Positions 22,496 to 34,822 of a stretch of 64,000 nucleotides of DNA are shown one piece after another (positions within the stretch are counted from its first letter, which is position 1; the number at the start of each line of letters is the position of its first letter). The position numbers and the translations under genes are program-made. The notes below the pieces were generated by a model. The model did not search any database and was not told the DNA's origin. It was given only the letters and a program-made list of their open reading frames with translations. The stretch comes from Scilla litardierei. Taxonomy: Eukaryota; Streptophyta; Magnoliopsida; Asparagales; Asparagaceae. The DNA lies in the NCBI GenBank assembly GCA_030789695.1, contig CM061134.1, positions 65,299,481-65,363,480 on the forward strand, read 5' to 3'.

Positions 22496-25400
22496 TGCAA
22501 CGGCCTATTTTTATCTGTACGTATTTCGTATGTATTTATTTAGTATGGTGATTTATTGACATGTGTGTATTTAGCATAGTGATTAACTTGAGTAATTAAT
22601 ATATGTTTTGCTTATTATTATCATTATTATTATAGCTCGAGCACGCGGTTTAACGATTGCGTTATTATTTTTCTTTAACTTGTGATTGATGTTGGTTGCA
22701 GGGTCGAAATCATATAATCAGATCAAATCTTAACCGACAATCCGAAAAGATCTTAGTGTTGATTTCCTAATCAAATCGTAACCGAACCGATCTTCCCGAT
22801 ATCTTAACTATATGAGACTTCCAATCTAATCTAGTTAACTTGACCTTCCAAATCTAACCTAGATTTCAATAAATCAAATATCATAACTGTTTAATTATCT
22901 TAACAAATACAATCGTAATTAAGTTAACAGTTTAATTATCTTAATCATCCTAACTAAACCGATTTTCCCATCTAATATCCAAATCTGAATGATTCTAAAT
23001 CATATCCTAATTAACTTTATTATCGGACTACATCCATTATAATCTACATCCTATCTTAATAATCAACTCATCTTCAATATCTTCTAAATTGATTCTGTCA
23101 TACCGAATAATAATCCAACTATCTTAACTAACCTATTTCTTATATCCTAACTAATCAAAATTATATCTTAAATAATTGTAACATGCCCTAACTAACTAAT
23201 TCTTTTCTAACAATGTATACCAATCACTATAAAATATGATAATATCCTAACTAAATCAATATTTAGACTCTAATTACTTTTCTCTCTCCTATCACCTTTT
23301 AACTTAAGCTATATCTTTTTGAATAGACTCTATTTTTTAGTCAGCATTCTTAGCAGCCTATCAACCCACGTGGCCTTCACATTCTCCTCGTTCCCCCACG
23401 TTTTCCCTACCCTCGACTAACGCATGCGAGGGTCTCGCCCATGCCCCATGCACGATCGCGTGCACGACGTCGCAACGCCGTATGTCAGCCCCACGAACTC
23501 CTCCCTCTCCTCTTCGAAACCTAGGACCCCCTTTCTTCTTCAAGCTAGCAGATCCCCTCCCATGTCAAAAACCCATCAACAGACTTCCCCTCTACAAAAT
23601 CCCATGCAAATCACAAAACCCATGTCTGGGTTTCCCTTCTCCTCTTCGCAAACCAAACACAGCGAGCGCCCATCACTTCGACTCCCCTTTCGAAATCCCA
23701 TCGGAGTCACAGCAACCCTATGTCGTCGCACTTTGCCATTTCAGCCACCCTCTGACTCTTCCTCACAACCCCCTAGTCGCCGGCAACCCCCTCGACAGCA
23801 GCGCCGCCATCGTCACATCTCTTCGAACCCACAAGCACCATGACAGCCTCCCTCATCTTCAAAACACCATTATCCCCCGCCTCCTCTCCCCTCGACAACT
23901 CAATCCCGCAGTGCCTTACACTTTCGCTGTGCCTCCCTCATGTCATCGCCAACGAACCTGAGCCACTGCTCCGGCTACCTCCGTTGCACAATTCCCCGAA
24001 GCACCCAGCCCCTCATACCAAACCCATCAGCACCCTTACTGGTCTGCCACAGCCTCACGAAGCCAGCCCACCTCCTTCGTCTCCCCTGTTTCCTTCACCG
24101 TCGCCCGAGCCCGCTTCGTCTCCTCCTTCCATCACCAGACCTCCATTGTTACAAACCCAATCGCCCTCCGTCGTCTACATCCTCGCATCCTTCATCACCG
24201 CCCTTCGAAGCCCGCCTACGCCCGTCCACCCTATCACTGCCCTCAACACCGCCCCCTCGCCTTGAAACCCGCCGCTCCTCGCCTCTGCTCCACCCTGGTA
24301 GCCGCACGCCACCGCTGAAGCGCCCCGCAACGCCCAGCGCCATCCCTTCCCCCTCCGACTTCTGACGGCCGCTCCCCGACGCCGTCCAGTCACCCTCAAC
24401 CTCGATGAACCCCAGGCCCCTTGCCCCAGGCACCTCCATCTCGTCGCTCACCTCCTACAGTCTCCGCCCTCGCCCCTGATTCCGATGACCGCTGCCCGCT
24501 CGTCTCCATATTTCTGTCGCCCCGCCTGAGATCCAAGCCCAACTCCCCACGACCTGTCTCTGACCTCCCCTCGAGCTTCCGACACCTCCAACCCAAACAT
24601 GGCAGCAACACAACTCGAGGGTAAGTTCATCTGTAAATGAGATCATACTTATTATTATAAGCATATTATAACATGGCAGTATGTATGAGTTTTAAAATAT
24701 AATTATCATATGTAATAAATTATGGAGTTAGTACATTGCTTGGTAGTGTCAGGTGTTAGGTAGTACGGTCAGAACCTTTGAAATATTTTCTTATTATATT
24801 ATAAAGTTAGCTATTAATATTAGTCTAATTATATGTTGTTTTATTACTGTTGCCTTACATTATACTGTAGCAAGGTTATTATCTTACCATATTATATTTT
24901 ATAATTATAAGTTACTAAGAACCTAAGGTACCTATACCTAATAGTATAATCTGTTTATATAATAAATAGTGAACAGTGTAGTATGTAATGAGTTAGATTT
25001 AATGTTATATTAATTGGTTGAGAACAGTTAGCTTAATAACACGTTTTCACCCTCGCAGATAGACACGCCCCTCGTTGCGACTACCTGGTCACCTAAAATC
25101 GTTAAAACATGCAAGTGTGCATTTTACAACTTCTTAAACATCGTTACCTTTAATTGTCAAGTCAAGAATTACTAGTTTTGCTTTATGTCATGTTGCACGC
25201 CATACTCGTACACTCTTGATTGAATGGTTGTTGACGGAGCGCGTATTGATGGAACATATTACTTGAAATCGTGAAATTGTGAATTCGTGTGCCCAAGAGG
25301 CGAAATCGTGACTTTCGTGAGTGTCATGTGAGTTGACAACTTCATGCTTGTAATACGACTAGGCTGGCTCGTGTTCCGGCAAACTTTTGGGTGGGGTTAG

Positions 25401-26413
25401 GGTTGAACGGCTACTAAGCGTATGTAGGGGGTCATGTCTTCAAGAACACCACCTATACGGTGGGTTAGTATCAATCACGATTATACCCCCGTGAGGAGAA
25501 TGACTTACTCATCATGTCTTAAAGGCAGGAACCCTAGGAGTGAATAGAAAACACGGACATGAAATTACAAATTTCCAAGTCATTACTTTATTTCAACATG
25601 TTTAGAGCTGCCATGCCATTTAATGTACACACTACACTTGCCACGTTATTTGATGCATACACTACACTTGCCACGTTATTGCTGTACACCCCACACTTGT
25701 CATGTTTACTGCTGTACACACCACACTTGCCATGTTATTTTTGTACACACACTTACCATGCTTATTGCTGTACACATTACACCTTACCATGTTCGTTACT
25801 TTGTGCACTACACCTCGCCTGCTCACTGCTTTGCACACTACATTTGCCAGTGCTCATATGTTTCTTACACTTTCATGCTTTAACTAATGTGACTTCTATT
25901 TTGTTACTCATAATGCCATGCAAATGTTTTTGAAAACCTTGCCGAGGGTCAAGTTTCTTTTTATCTTTTTAAATCTTGCCGAGCGACCTCGCTGACTTAT
26001 ATTTCCTTGTCTTGTGAAATATGCGTCAGGTGTTAGACAGGTTTGCAGAGGAGTATGTTTAGAGACTAAGCAGGTTGACCAGGAGTGCATTGCCGCCAAG
26101 TTCATTCGCTGAGGAGCAATGTGCCTTTGCATCATCTTTATACTTGTTGTCTCTTTCAATATTTGTATGGGCTTATGACTCTCTTTTATTTCCTTCATTG
26201 TTGTATTCATTTTTGAGACTTGAGATTGTAATAAAATACTTATCTGTGTTGTTGTGTTTGCATGCAAGAATCTGCAAGGTTGTTATCACACAGACGCGTA
26301 ATGTGCTTAATCCAAGGAGGAAGAAAAGGAAAAAAAAGTACCTCCTTGTTTTAAGCACATGCGGGCCCGCTCGCGTCCTCGCTCCCAAGTATAATGGGTA
26401 GCGGGACGTGACA
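22496..26413 (+). repeat. Element C 3' LTR
   Basis: Begins TGCAACGGCC (one change from the 5' copy) and ends GGGACGTGACA. It is collinear with the 5' LTR throughout, with scattered substitutions and small indels. Confidence 0.88.
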
Positions 26414-27223
26414 AGTTGTTCTTTTCTTATTTGCAAGAAGAAATCGATGGATTTCTCTCTTCGTTTAAGAACAGAAGAACTTGGATTTCAACACTTTTGA
26501 GAAAGTTGTTCAAGTTCTTATTTGCAAGAAGTGATCAATAGATTTCTCTCTTTATTTAAGAACGGAAGAACTTCAATTGTGTTTCACCATTTCCTATCTG
26601 GAAACATTGAAGTCTCTCCTCTAAACACCGTCCTTTTGAATTCATATTACATATTCATTACAAGGTTGTAGGTGTTTATTATTTCATTATTTTGTTACAA
26701 AGTTATTTTGGATCTCTTGAATAGAGATTATATAAAGTTTGGGACACTGGGAGTGTCGCCATTGTTGTAAAGTTATTGCTTGCGGTTTTGCAAGTGTTGA
26801 TAGTGAAAAATCTCTACTGGATGTAGAGGACTAGACTAGGATCAAGAGGATCCGAACCAGGATACATCTCTCTGTTTGTGTTTGGTTTACATTATTCTTG
26901 TACTTTACTTTCTGCACATCTTAAGCAATTAGAAGTAACTCTTTAATTGCAACAATTTTTTATTATATACACTATTCACCCCCTCTAGTGTATTGATCCA
27001 TACTGGGTTAAATTCACAAAAAAGGATATTATTTGAATGTTGGTTAATTTTATTGCATGCATTCAATTGTTATTATTATTGTTGTTTCTTTATGCAATGC
27101 AAGAATCTGCGAATGGACGAACACACAGACGCTTATCGGACTGTGGCTTCACAGTGTCAGTCTGAGCGAACCTCTTCGTGTCTCGCCATCCGTACTTGGG
27201 AAGCAGGGCATGACAGGATTTTA

Positions 27224-27241
27224 TGGTGGCCCATGCAGGTC
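27224..27241 (+). other. Element E primer binding site, tRNA-Ile type
   Basis: TGGTGGCCCATGCAGGTC begins eight bases after the LTR end. From memory of the plant nuclear tRNA-Ile(AAU) 3' end (T-stem, acceptor, CCA), this is an 18-nt perfect complement. It does not match TGGTATCAGAGC. The tRNA identity needs a sequence comparison; the site itself is clear from its position. Confidence 0.65.
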
Positions 27242-28014
27242 GTTGCACCTGCGAAATATCGAAACAACAATAATAATTAAAAACATCCATTGAAACATTT
27301 GAAACATTCGAGTCATAAAATTTGAGTCTAATATGAAGGTTTTCCTTGTCTTAGATGGTAGGAAGACTTAGATAGATGTCCAGGTTTGATAGTCAGGCGC
27401 CTTCGTTAATATTTAGCAAGTAGCCTCTCACCCAGCCCTGACCATATTAAGAGTTTTTTCTTTAGTCGTTCGCTTGGGTCCATCAAATTTTGGGCCTAGC
27501 CGAACGTAATCTTGATCCTCTAAGGACCCTTTCCCTGAGATCTCTATTACAGTCTAGTTCATTAAGGAAGTCTTAGTGCTAAGTTTCTCCTAATCCCTAG
27601 TCGGCCCGGTAATTAGAACCTCTGATTTCTATCGTTTTCCTGATCATTACACTTTCGAGCTATTGATCATGGAATCCCATCATAACAGATTCGGTAAGTT
27701 ATTTCCAATCGTATTTACATATTTGATTCACTTCCTTGATTTCGATTCATGTGATACCTTCATGTCATTCATCACCAGCCGTTGAATCTTCCACATTTCC
27801 ATCATGATCATTCGAAAAGTATTTTCAATATTATTATTTTTAATTTCTCTTCAAGTTTAAAATTCTTTCATTCTTCGAATTTCGAAAACCATTTTTGTCG
27901 AAATCTTTAAACTACTATCTTATAATATTTTATAACCTATATCTTTCATGCTCATGTGAATATCTTATTTCCTTTATATAATGACCTTTCGATAATCCAA
28001 TAAACCATTCCTTC
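27242..28014 (+). other. Element E internal region, left part (non-coding, G-poor)
   Basis: T/C-rich, G-poor sequence with no ORF worth naming. It continues after the solo LTR at 30961 to about 31240. Bases 28010-28014 (ccttc) are the target duplicated by the solo LTR. Confidence 0.65.
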
Positions 28015-30955
28015 TGTCACGGTCGCTTTCGATCGTACGTTTTTCGTGCGCGTACTTTTGTTCGTATGCGTATTAATTTTGACCTCTTCTTGTATTCTGA
28101 ACGTATGATGTGATATGTCGTTGTGACCCTCTGAAAGAGTACTTATTTGTGGAGTTATTTGTGAACGTAATTTCACGGGTCGTTCTCCCACAAAACAACT
28201 TTGTTTGAAGAGTTTTCGTAACTTTTACCTTCGTCGTTTGATCGTGTTATTTTTAGTTTCGATTTCCATTACGCTAGCCCGTGATCGATCATCTTAGTTT
28301 CGACCCTCTCGGTTGACACGGTCGTCCCAGTATTTTTCTTATAATTATCGGACACCGCTAGACCCACTTTTTCCCCTAATCACTTTCTAATCATTAGCTT
28401 AATTAATTAGAATTTTAAATCACCCTAATTAAATCTAAGGATTAATACGTATCATGAGAAATCTTTCTTTGGCTATTGACACCCTAACTCTACCCCCTCC
28501 CTCTTACATATTCTCTCTCCAATCAACCTAAGTGCACCCATTTCTATACCCTATTTAGCACCAATTCTATGTTAAAACGTAGCCTTCCCCTAGGGTTTAG
28601 AAACCCACGCAACCAGCCGCCATCTCCCACAAGACTCGCCGACCATCAACCTCCGATGACCACCCTCCTCGACCACCCTCTCACGGCCTCCACTCGCCAA
28701 AAAACACCCACACAAACCCAACGCAACCATCCACCTCCCTTCAAAAGCTGTCAACCACTCTCTACAAAAACCCACGGCCGGCCTGCCCCTGCCGCTGCCG
28801 GTGACCCCCTGCCGTTGGCCACCACCCAAGCCATCCCCCTACTCCGACCATCCTCCTCCTTGCCAACAACAACCCCCTCCTCTTCCAAACAGCCGTGTAA
28901 ACAACCACCATCTCCATGCAAAAAGATGTCAACCACCCTCCGCCAAAACTCACGGCCGGTCACATCTGCCGTCGGCCAGCCACCGCCAGCCAGCCGCCAC
29001 CGGCCACCCCAACTGCCACCCACTCGCGCCTTGCTCCGGCCAACTCCCTAGGCCACAACTCCTGATCCACAACCCCACAAACCTCTGACAACAACCACAA
29101 AAACTGACGCATCCATTGCAAAACTGCCGTTCCAGCCCTAGAAATTTCGGCCAGCCACTTCCTGCCACCGTCCACCACCTAGGCCGACCCCCGGCATCCC
29201 CTATCACCCCTAGGCCAACTACACCCTTCGACCAGCCCTTGCGCCTAGCCGAACCACCAATACAGCCCCTATATACCCAAAAAACTGCCGTTTACCCGTC
29301 AAAATCTATCGTTTCCCCTCCCATGCTCGATGTGCCATTACCGCATTTCCCCTCGATGGCCGCCCAGATCCACACGACTGTCCCCTAGGCCATAGACCCT
29401 TGCACGGCCTTCCTTTGTCGCTGGCGTTTGTATTGCTCGTCGTCGTTCGCGCATCGTGCTACCGTGGTCGCTAGCTATCCGTCGTACCCTTCGCGCTACC
29501 GGAATCCAACCCCTGACATCGCTACCCGACGTCAGTGTAGCTCTTGCATCGTGCTAAGGGTAATCTCTGAACCATAGGAACCCCCACGCTTGCATGTTAA
29601 TCAAGACTAAAAATTGTAATGTTAATTGCTTTGGTAACTCACTAATCAAGATCTAATAAGTGGGACTGTAGGTTGATTCTGGACTGAGCACATAGGTAGA
29701 CCTTGGACTTGTTGAACGAAGATCGCAGCGATTGTTTTCAGGCAAGTGAAACTTGCCAGTATTTGTTTAGGCCATGTCTTAGGCCAATCTGTCAAATATC
29801 GTAAAAGAGACTAGGCGATGAAATGATAGTCGCCTAGATGCCATGCTTGATCTAGCTTGACAATGAAGCTAAATCCGACACCCTTGTTATGCTATCATTT
29901 CATACAGCATGTCACGTTTACTTTCAAATTAACTGTACGCATTTTTAACTGCTTATTGCCATGTTCATGCATCTTGCCATGTCATTTCATGCATCAACTT
30001 GCTTCATCATAAATGTGTAGCACACGCTACTTTAAAATGTAAGTTGCGGCGAGTAGGATTTTGACGCCTACATAATGATTGAGGCTAGGCACCAGATTGT
30101 CGGGTAAAACCATATGCCAAACCAAAAACACTTCCTGGCTCGTGATCCAGAAGCGAGCTTAGTGTTGTTAGTGAAAAACAAACGCTCGATACACGTGGAG
30201 GGGTAGGGTTAAATGATCACTTGAGCGTAGAAGTGTGCTCGTACAGCCACTTCAGCCAAAAGGCAGAAACCATGTGCACGAAGTGATAAGTTAAAGTTCG
30301 TGAATTTGTGAAATAGTGTTTCGTGGTTTCTGCTACGACGTGCATGCTTTGTTACCATCATGTCATTTTAATTGTTGCATTCTTTAAATGCCTTGCCATA
30401 TCGTCATGTTAAAACTGCTAGTTGCATTTACTTTTTATATGTTCCTTGCACAAAAGTCCTCTGTTTGCTTTTGGAGACTTTTGCTGACATGTGCCTTCTT
30501 CTCTTTGGGTGTCACGTGTTAGGTTTAGAGCCAGAGATAGTGCCGAGCGTAACCAGGTTGTTAACGTCCAGTTCGAGGACACCGGAGTTCTACCCTTAGT
30601 CTCAGCTGGTAACTTTCCCTTAGTTGTTGTTTACTTCCTAGTAGCTGTTGTTAGATTGTCCGGTGCATAGCACCATTACTGGTTTTAGTTTCAGCCATGC
30701 TTAGGCCTTATTTTCAGACTCTGTACTTTTCTTTATGACTACCTCTGTATGTTTGGAATAAAATCTGTGGATGTTGAATGTTGGATAATTTTAATTGTCT
30801 ACATTTCTTTATTATTGTTGTTGTTTCGTCGTAATGCAAAGAACTTGCTAATGGATTAAATTACCAGATGCTTATCAGACTGTAGCTTCACAGCTCCAAG
30901 TCTGAGCAGACCTCTTCACGTCTCGCCTTCCATACTTGGGAAGCTGGGCGTGGCA
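28015..30955 (+). mobile_element. Solo LTR of the E family
   Basis: 2941 bp from TGTCACGGTCG to GGGCGTGGCA, flanked by ccttc on both sides (28010-28014 and 30956-30960). It is collinear with the 3' LTR of E (52614-55548) but clearly more diverged from it than E's 5' LTR end is. No primer site or polypurine tract adjoins it, so it is a recombination product of a separate, probably older or divergent, E-family insertion. Confidence 0.87.
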
Positions 30956-30960
30956 CCTTC

Positions 30961-32811
30961 TCTCACTATATATATATACTCAAACTTACTTCAATTATTT
31001 TTCGTCTAATCCCTCCTTAGTATTTTAACTTATAACATCTACACACTATTCCCCGGTATTTTATAAGGATATTATTCTATCTTTCCTTCCCTTACTTAAA
31101 TATTCACAATTATATCTCTGTTTCACCTAACCAAGCTATCTCCTTATCCTCGCCTTATCTGAACCCGATCATACTGATCTTGTTTCGTTACGCTATTTGA
31201 TTTCAGTTTCCTTGATATTGCTTAGACATTAGTGCTTGACGTTGCCTCTGTCACCCTTAGTTTAGTGTGGTGGACCCATTAGTTTTATTGTGATGTTGTC
31301 GTGGTGCGTGTGTATAGGTAGAGTGTGTGAACCATTGTGTGTGAACCCCTGCGTACCACTTATGTATGAGTGTGCTACCCTTAGTATATTAATGATTGTC
31401 TCTTGGATTATATATGCATACTCAGTGTTATTCATGGTATATATGAAGTTGTATGAATGATTATATTTATAAATATATGTGTGGATAGCTATACCACTTT
31501 AGAGATGTCTGCGTATATTAGAATTTGTGTTGGAATATCTATTAGTGGTGTATGTGGTTTGAAGGTACTTGTAAATGCTTGAAATAATATATTAATAAAG
31601 TCATGTGCTTGTTAGGTGTAATGATAATAGGTGTACTTATAGTTAAGTGTGTAGGCCTATTATATGATCTATATGTTAGCACGTATGAGCGTGTGCTCAT
31701 ACGTAGATATGTATGTGCTAGTCATAGGTAGTTATATTCATACTATATGAATGTGTGTGATATACGTATGGTAATAGAAGTATAATTTTGTATAGTATTG
31801 CTTGCCCTTACGGGATGTTGTGTGTGTACGCGTATACCATGAGGTATGCACGATTATGGTATGATGTAACTATGTATGGATAAGTATATGTATTAGTATA
31901 CTAATTATATGTAAATTGCTATGGTGTGTATATATATTATATGTATGTGACTCTACGATGTATGCATGCATAAGATGGTGTATTATGACTGTATACGTGT
32001 ACTGATATTGTAATATTATTATGGTATGTAAAGTGATTGCATTATCATGGTGTTACTTGACTAAATATAAAGTGTGATTGATAATACTGTGTGTATATGA
32101 TAGCATGTGTTTTTACTTGACTAAATATAAAGTGTGATTGATATTACTGTATGTATATGATAGCCTGTGTTTTTACCAGTATAGTGTGGCGAGTGATATG
32201 ATTACGTTGGTGTGTGTGTATATATATATATATGTATATGTTAGAGTGGTGTGTTGGTATAGGTATTAATATCGTGTTATACATAAAGTATTCTAGTTCT
32301 GACGTGGGTATTGAGTCTCACTCATGCTAGAGTGGGTATACTATAAGCATATGGTTATATTTGTCTGTGGTTTGTGTATGGTGCTATGAGCATAATAATG
32401 GATGATGTCTGTATAGTTATAGGTTTAGTTGTACATGATTATGTTACGCATATGGTTGTGGGTGACTATACCATTATATGATTATAGGTGTTGGTCTTGT
32501 AGTATAGTTATTTGGTTTTACATGTTTTAATGTATATTTGCTAGCCAAACTAGGTGTGTAGAATGTGCTAAGTATATAGTGTTATCAGTGGCATGTATGA
32601 ATGGTATGTTAGTGTGTGTGGGCGTGCAACATGCACGGGTAAGTATGTGCTTAGCTATAGGTGTTTGCGACGTGTGTTGACTCTTGAATATAGTATAGGA
32701 TTGTATGTGATGTGTAAATATGATGAAGTATCTGTGTGTATTAGAATAACTATAGTATGGGTGAATATATATTAGATATAGTAAACATGATTTAATATAG
32801 TATGGTGTGAT
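30961..32811 (+). other. Element E internal region, middle part (C-poor TG/TA-rich tract)
   Basis: From about 31260 the plus strand is strongly depleted in C and rich in TGTGTA/TATATG runs, including an (AT)n microsatellite at 32218-32233. It has no gene. F is inserted in it at 32812 and the same composition resumes at 52180. Confidence 0.7.
32053..32172 (+). repeat. 60-bp tandem duplication
   Basis: Two copies with a period of exactly 60 bp (32053-32112 and 32113-32172), each containing ACTTGACTAAATATAAAGTG, with a handful of differences. Confidence 0.85.
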
Positions 32812-34474
32812 TGACGTGTGTTTATATTTTATGTATTCACGCACGTCTTCTTTGTGTTTTTCCGTTGTTTTCCGTCGTCTCGTGCCCATTTTCTTGGTAT
32901 TTTTAGTTTTCTTTCACTTTTTGGTGTTTTGTGTATTTGTAGGAGATCTCCAGTGTAGGGGACATATAATGAAGATATCATGAGTCTCCGGAGCAACTGG
33001 AGGAGTCACGCGTGATCCAGGGGGTCAAACGATGAAGATCGCCATTTTTCAGCCCTAACCCGATCGTTTGGACACAGCCAACCGATAAGGTGGTGCATGC
33101 GTGTCCGACCGGGACGGAAGCTGAAGCGAAGTGAACATCAACCGACCGATTCGTCGACCGGTTCAAACCAACAGGGCTCTCGGCCACTTGAGCTGAATTC
33201 CAACCGATAAGATGACATCTCACCCGATCGGTTCATCTGTAGCTGATTCTTTCAAAAGATGACCCGGAGAGCTCAACCGGCGTTCCGCTGACCATGCCAA
33301 GTCGACAGAGCTCTCGGCTAATTTTGGGGATATTTCCAACCGATCGGTTGAATTCTCAACTGATCGGGTGATCTGATGCTGCATTTCTCCAAGAGACGAC
33401 CCGGAGCTGCCAACCGGTCGGACCAAGCGAGCGGGTGGAATTTTAAACGTCGATGCTGAAGTGCCGAAGCAGCTCACCCGATCGGTTGATTCTTCAACCG
33501 ATCGGGTGACGTCGATTTCTATATATAGTTGCCTTAGGTTTCTGAAAACAGGAGTTGTTATTTTTCTGTCTTTTTTCTTTTACGGTGACGGCTGGAATTT
33601 TATTGTTTTTGTAAGTCTTCTGATCGCTTCCAAACTTTGATATTATCTTTATAGCATTGCTACTACTTCATTCCAATCACCTATTCATGATTTTTACGGT
33701 TGATTTTTGTTTAGATCCCTTTTTAGCTATGATTTGTGAGTAGTTCCCAAATCTGGGATTTTGGTGAAAACCCCTTCGTGGGTTCTCCCTAATGCGTCCA
33801 TTGGACTAGGATTTCGATAGGGATTAGGAATTTAGACGGTTATGCAGGGTGTTTCATTGTCATCAGTGAGAAAAAGACCGCCTTTGACCGTAGGGCCAAG
33901 GGGGAATAAACTTGGCGGTTGACCCCCTAGCCACAGCTCACGCCCTTAGCGTAAACATTGAATCCTAGCGCGTGAGAACGACGGGATGAGATGTTGGGAG
34001 TTATCGTTGAGAGCTTAGTGCTCCCGGAGTCGGTCGGTGTTAATGGACATGGGAATGCCCATCGACCGAACCCGGGTACTCCAGCGTATCATCCTGGGCA
34101 TCGACCAAAATATCAGGCCCGTGGGACGCTGGTATCACTCTTAGAGGCAATGTCTCACCACTAAACCCTAATTTCGATCGTTTTCCTATCTGTAGGTCGT
34201 AATAGAGAGAACACATGATAGGGTAGAAACCGAAATCCTAGGTTTCTCTTTATTTTGTTTATCATCCATAATTACATTCCGTGACAAACCATCGATCGAT
34301 CGGGCTAGCTCACCCGTAGGGTGAACCGGTCCCTCCTAGAAACAAGCACAACCACGCCTCCCTATGTTCGACCCCCAAGCCACACTACAACACCATGCGC
34401 TTGCGGTATAAATATTTAAATCTGGTATCCCCCATCCAATTGCACTCTGCACCATTCAAAACCGGGGGACGTCA
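32812..34474 (+). repeat. Element F 5' LTR
   Basis: Begins TGACGTGTGTTTATATTTT and ends CGGGGGACGTCA. It is collinear with 50511-52174. U3 is enriched in CCGATCGG-type motifs; several are mutated here compared with the 3' copy. Confidence 0.9.
33474..33527 (+). promoter_or_regulatory. Element F LTR promoter: perfect inverted repeat plus TATA box
   Basis: Left arm TCACCCGATCGGTTG (33474-33488), 6-nt loop, right arm CAACCGATCGGGTGA (33495-33509): 15 bp, perfect. Exactly 10 nt later comes TATATATA (33520-33527). About ten further half or full motifs lie upstream from 33055. The 3' LTR has the same layout (51175-51228) with one arm base changed. Confidence 0.7.
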
Positions 34475-34481
34475 AGCTTTA

Positions 34482-34497
34482 TGGCGCCGTTGCCGGG
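34482..34497 (+). other. Element F primer binding site (tRNA-Asp type)
   Basis: TGGCGCCGTTGCCGGG, seven bases after the LTR end. It matches the tRNA-Asp primer site usual for Athila and related Gypsy elements. Confidence 0.85.
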
Positions 34498-34667
34498 TAG
34501 GCAACGTGCTTGTTAATTTTAGGACATTTGAACCCTTGAGTCTAGTTCATATCCTCACCTCGCGATAGTTTTCGCATTCTTCATTTTCATTTTTCATTTT
34601 CTATTTTTATTTTCTATTTTTATCAGTTCCTATCCCATACTTGCTTCATGGGTATTTCTTGTTTTAC

Positions 34668-34822
34668 ATGCGCATGAATACAAGGAGTTTAGACGACTTG
34701 ATTCCACTTGATTTGGAAATCAACGCCACCGTGAGGCATCTAAACGTGGAAAGAAGAAGTAGGGAAGAAGCTGAAGCCATGGGAGAGAACACTCCTCCCT
34801 AGAAATCTCTGCTGGAATACTC
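34668..34822 (+). pseudogene. gag: Element F gag, N-terminal fragment
   Basis: ATG 34668 opens MRMNTRSLDDLIPLDLEINA, followed by an Arg/Glu-rich stretch (ERRSREEAEAMGENTPP). A TAG at 34800-34802 interrupts, but the same frame continues with KSLLEYSM, resembling the short motif that follows in Athila gag proteins. At about 34822 the sequence switches to the truncated LTR of element G. The rest of the N-terminal gag domain is missing and does not reappear on the other side of G. Confidence 0.7.

Larger units (their letters stand above)
18130..26413 (+). mobile_element. Element C: non-coding retrotransposon with 3.9-kb LTRs and a 453-bp internal region
   Basis: Bounded by the duplication agttg (18125-18129 and 26414-26418); the empty site is in B's 5' LTR near 7013. 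LTRs are 18130-22042 (3913 bp) and 22496-26413 (3918 bp), very similar along their length. The internal region holds only a primer site, a short non-coding stretch and a polypurine tract. Termini, polypurine tract and primer site resemble those of element E, and some LTR segments (the GGGTTAGGGTT region and the 3' ends) look distantly related. The element cannot be autonomous. Confidence 0.88.
22..27018 (+). mobile_element. Element B: SIRE-like Ty1/copia retrotransposon with env-like ORF
   Basis: Complete from TGTTGG at 22 to TTCACA at 27018, with a target duplication (aaaat/aaaaa). It contains a 5' LTR (split by A), a tRNA-Met type primer site, gag, protease, integrase, RT, RNase H (split by solo LTR H), an env-like ORF, a polypurine tract and a 3' LTR (split by C). 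The domain order PR-INT-RT-RNaseH is that of Ty1/copia. The gag type and the env-like ORF after pol point to the SIRE/Maximus lineage. Every coding part has frameshifts or stops, so B is dead. Without insertions it would be about 12 kb. Confidence 0.88.
17365..27018 (+). repeat. Element B 3' LTR (interrupted by element C)
   Basis: LTR sequence is 17365-18129 plus 26419-27018, about 1365 bp net. It is collinear with the 5' LTR and provides the empty site for element A. The TATAAATA box is at 18022-18029. Confidence 0.88.
1..27215 (+). repeat. Element E 5' LTR, terminal 3' portion, split by element B
   Basis: Bases 1-21 and 27024-27215 form one continuous LTR end when B (22-27018) and its duplicated target are removed. 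The uninterrupted sequence is visible at 55337-55548. The LTR ends in GGGCATGACA at 27215. The B target duplication is aaaat (17-21) against aaaaa (27019-27023); the intact copy reads aaaat, so the right copy has one substitution. Confidence 0.85.

Noticed and set aside
28569..29388. Pro/Thr-rich ORFs in the E-family solo LTR
   Set aside because: Same C-rich LTR block, not preserved in the related LTR at 53190-53860.
32218..32233. (AT)n tract as an origin or matrix attachment site
   Set aside because: Simple microsatellite; nothing else supports such a role.
31260..32811. Possible long non-coding RNA gene in the TG/TA-rich tract
   Set aside because: It is interior sequence of E, interrupted by F and resuming at 52180; no independent promoter or terminator seen.
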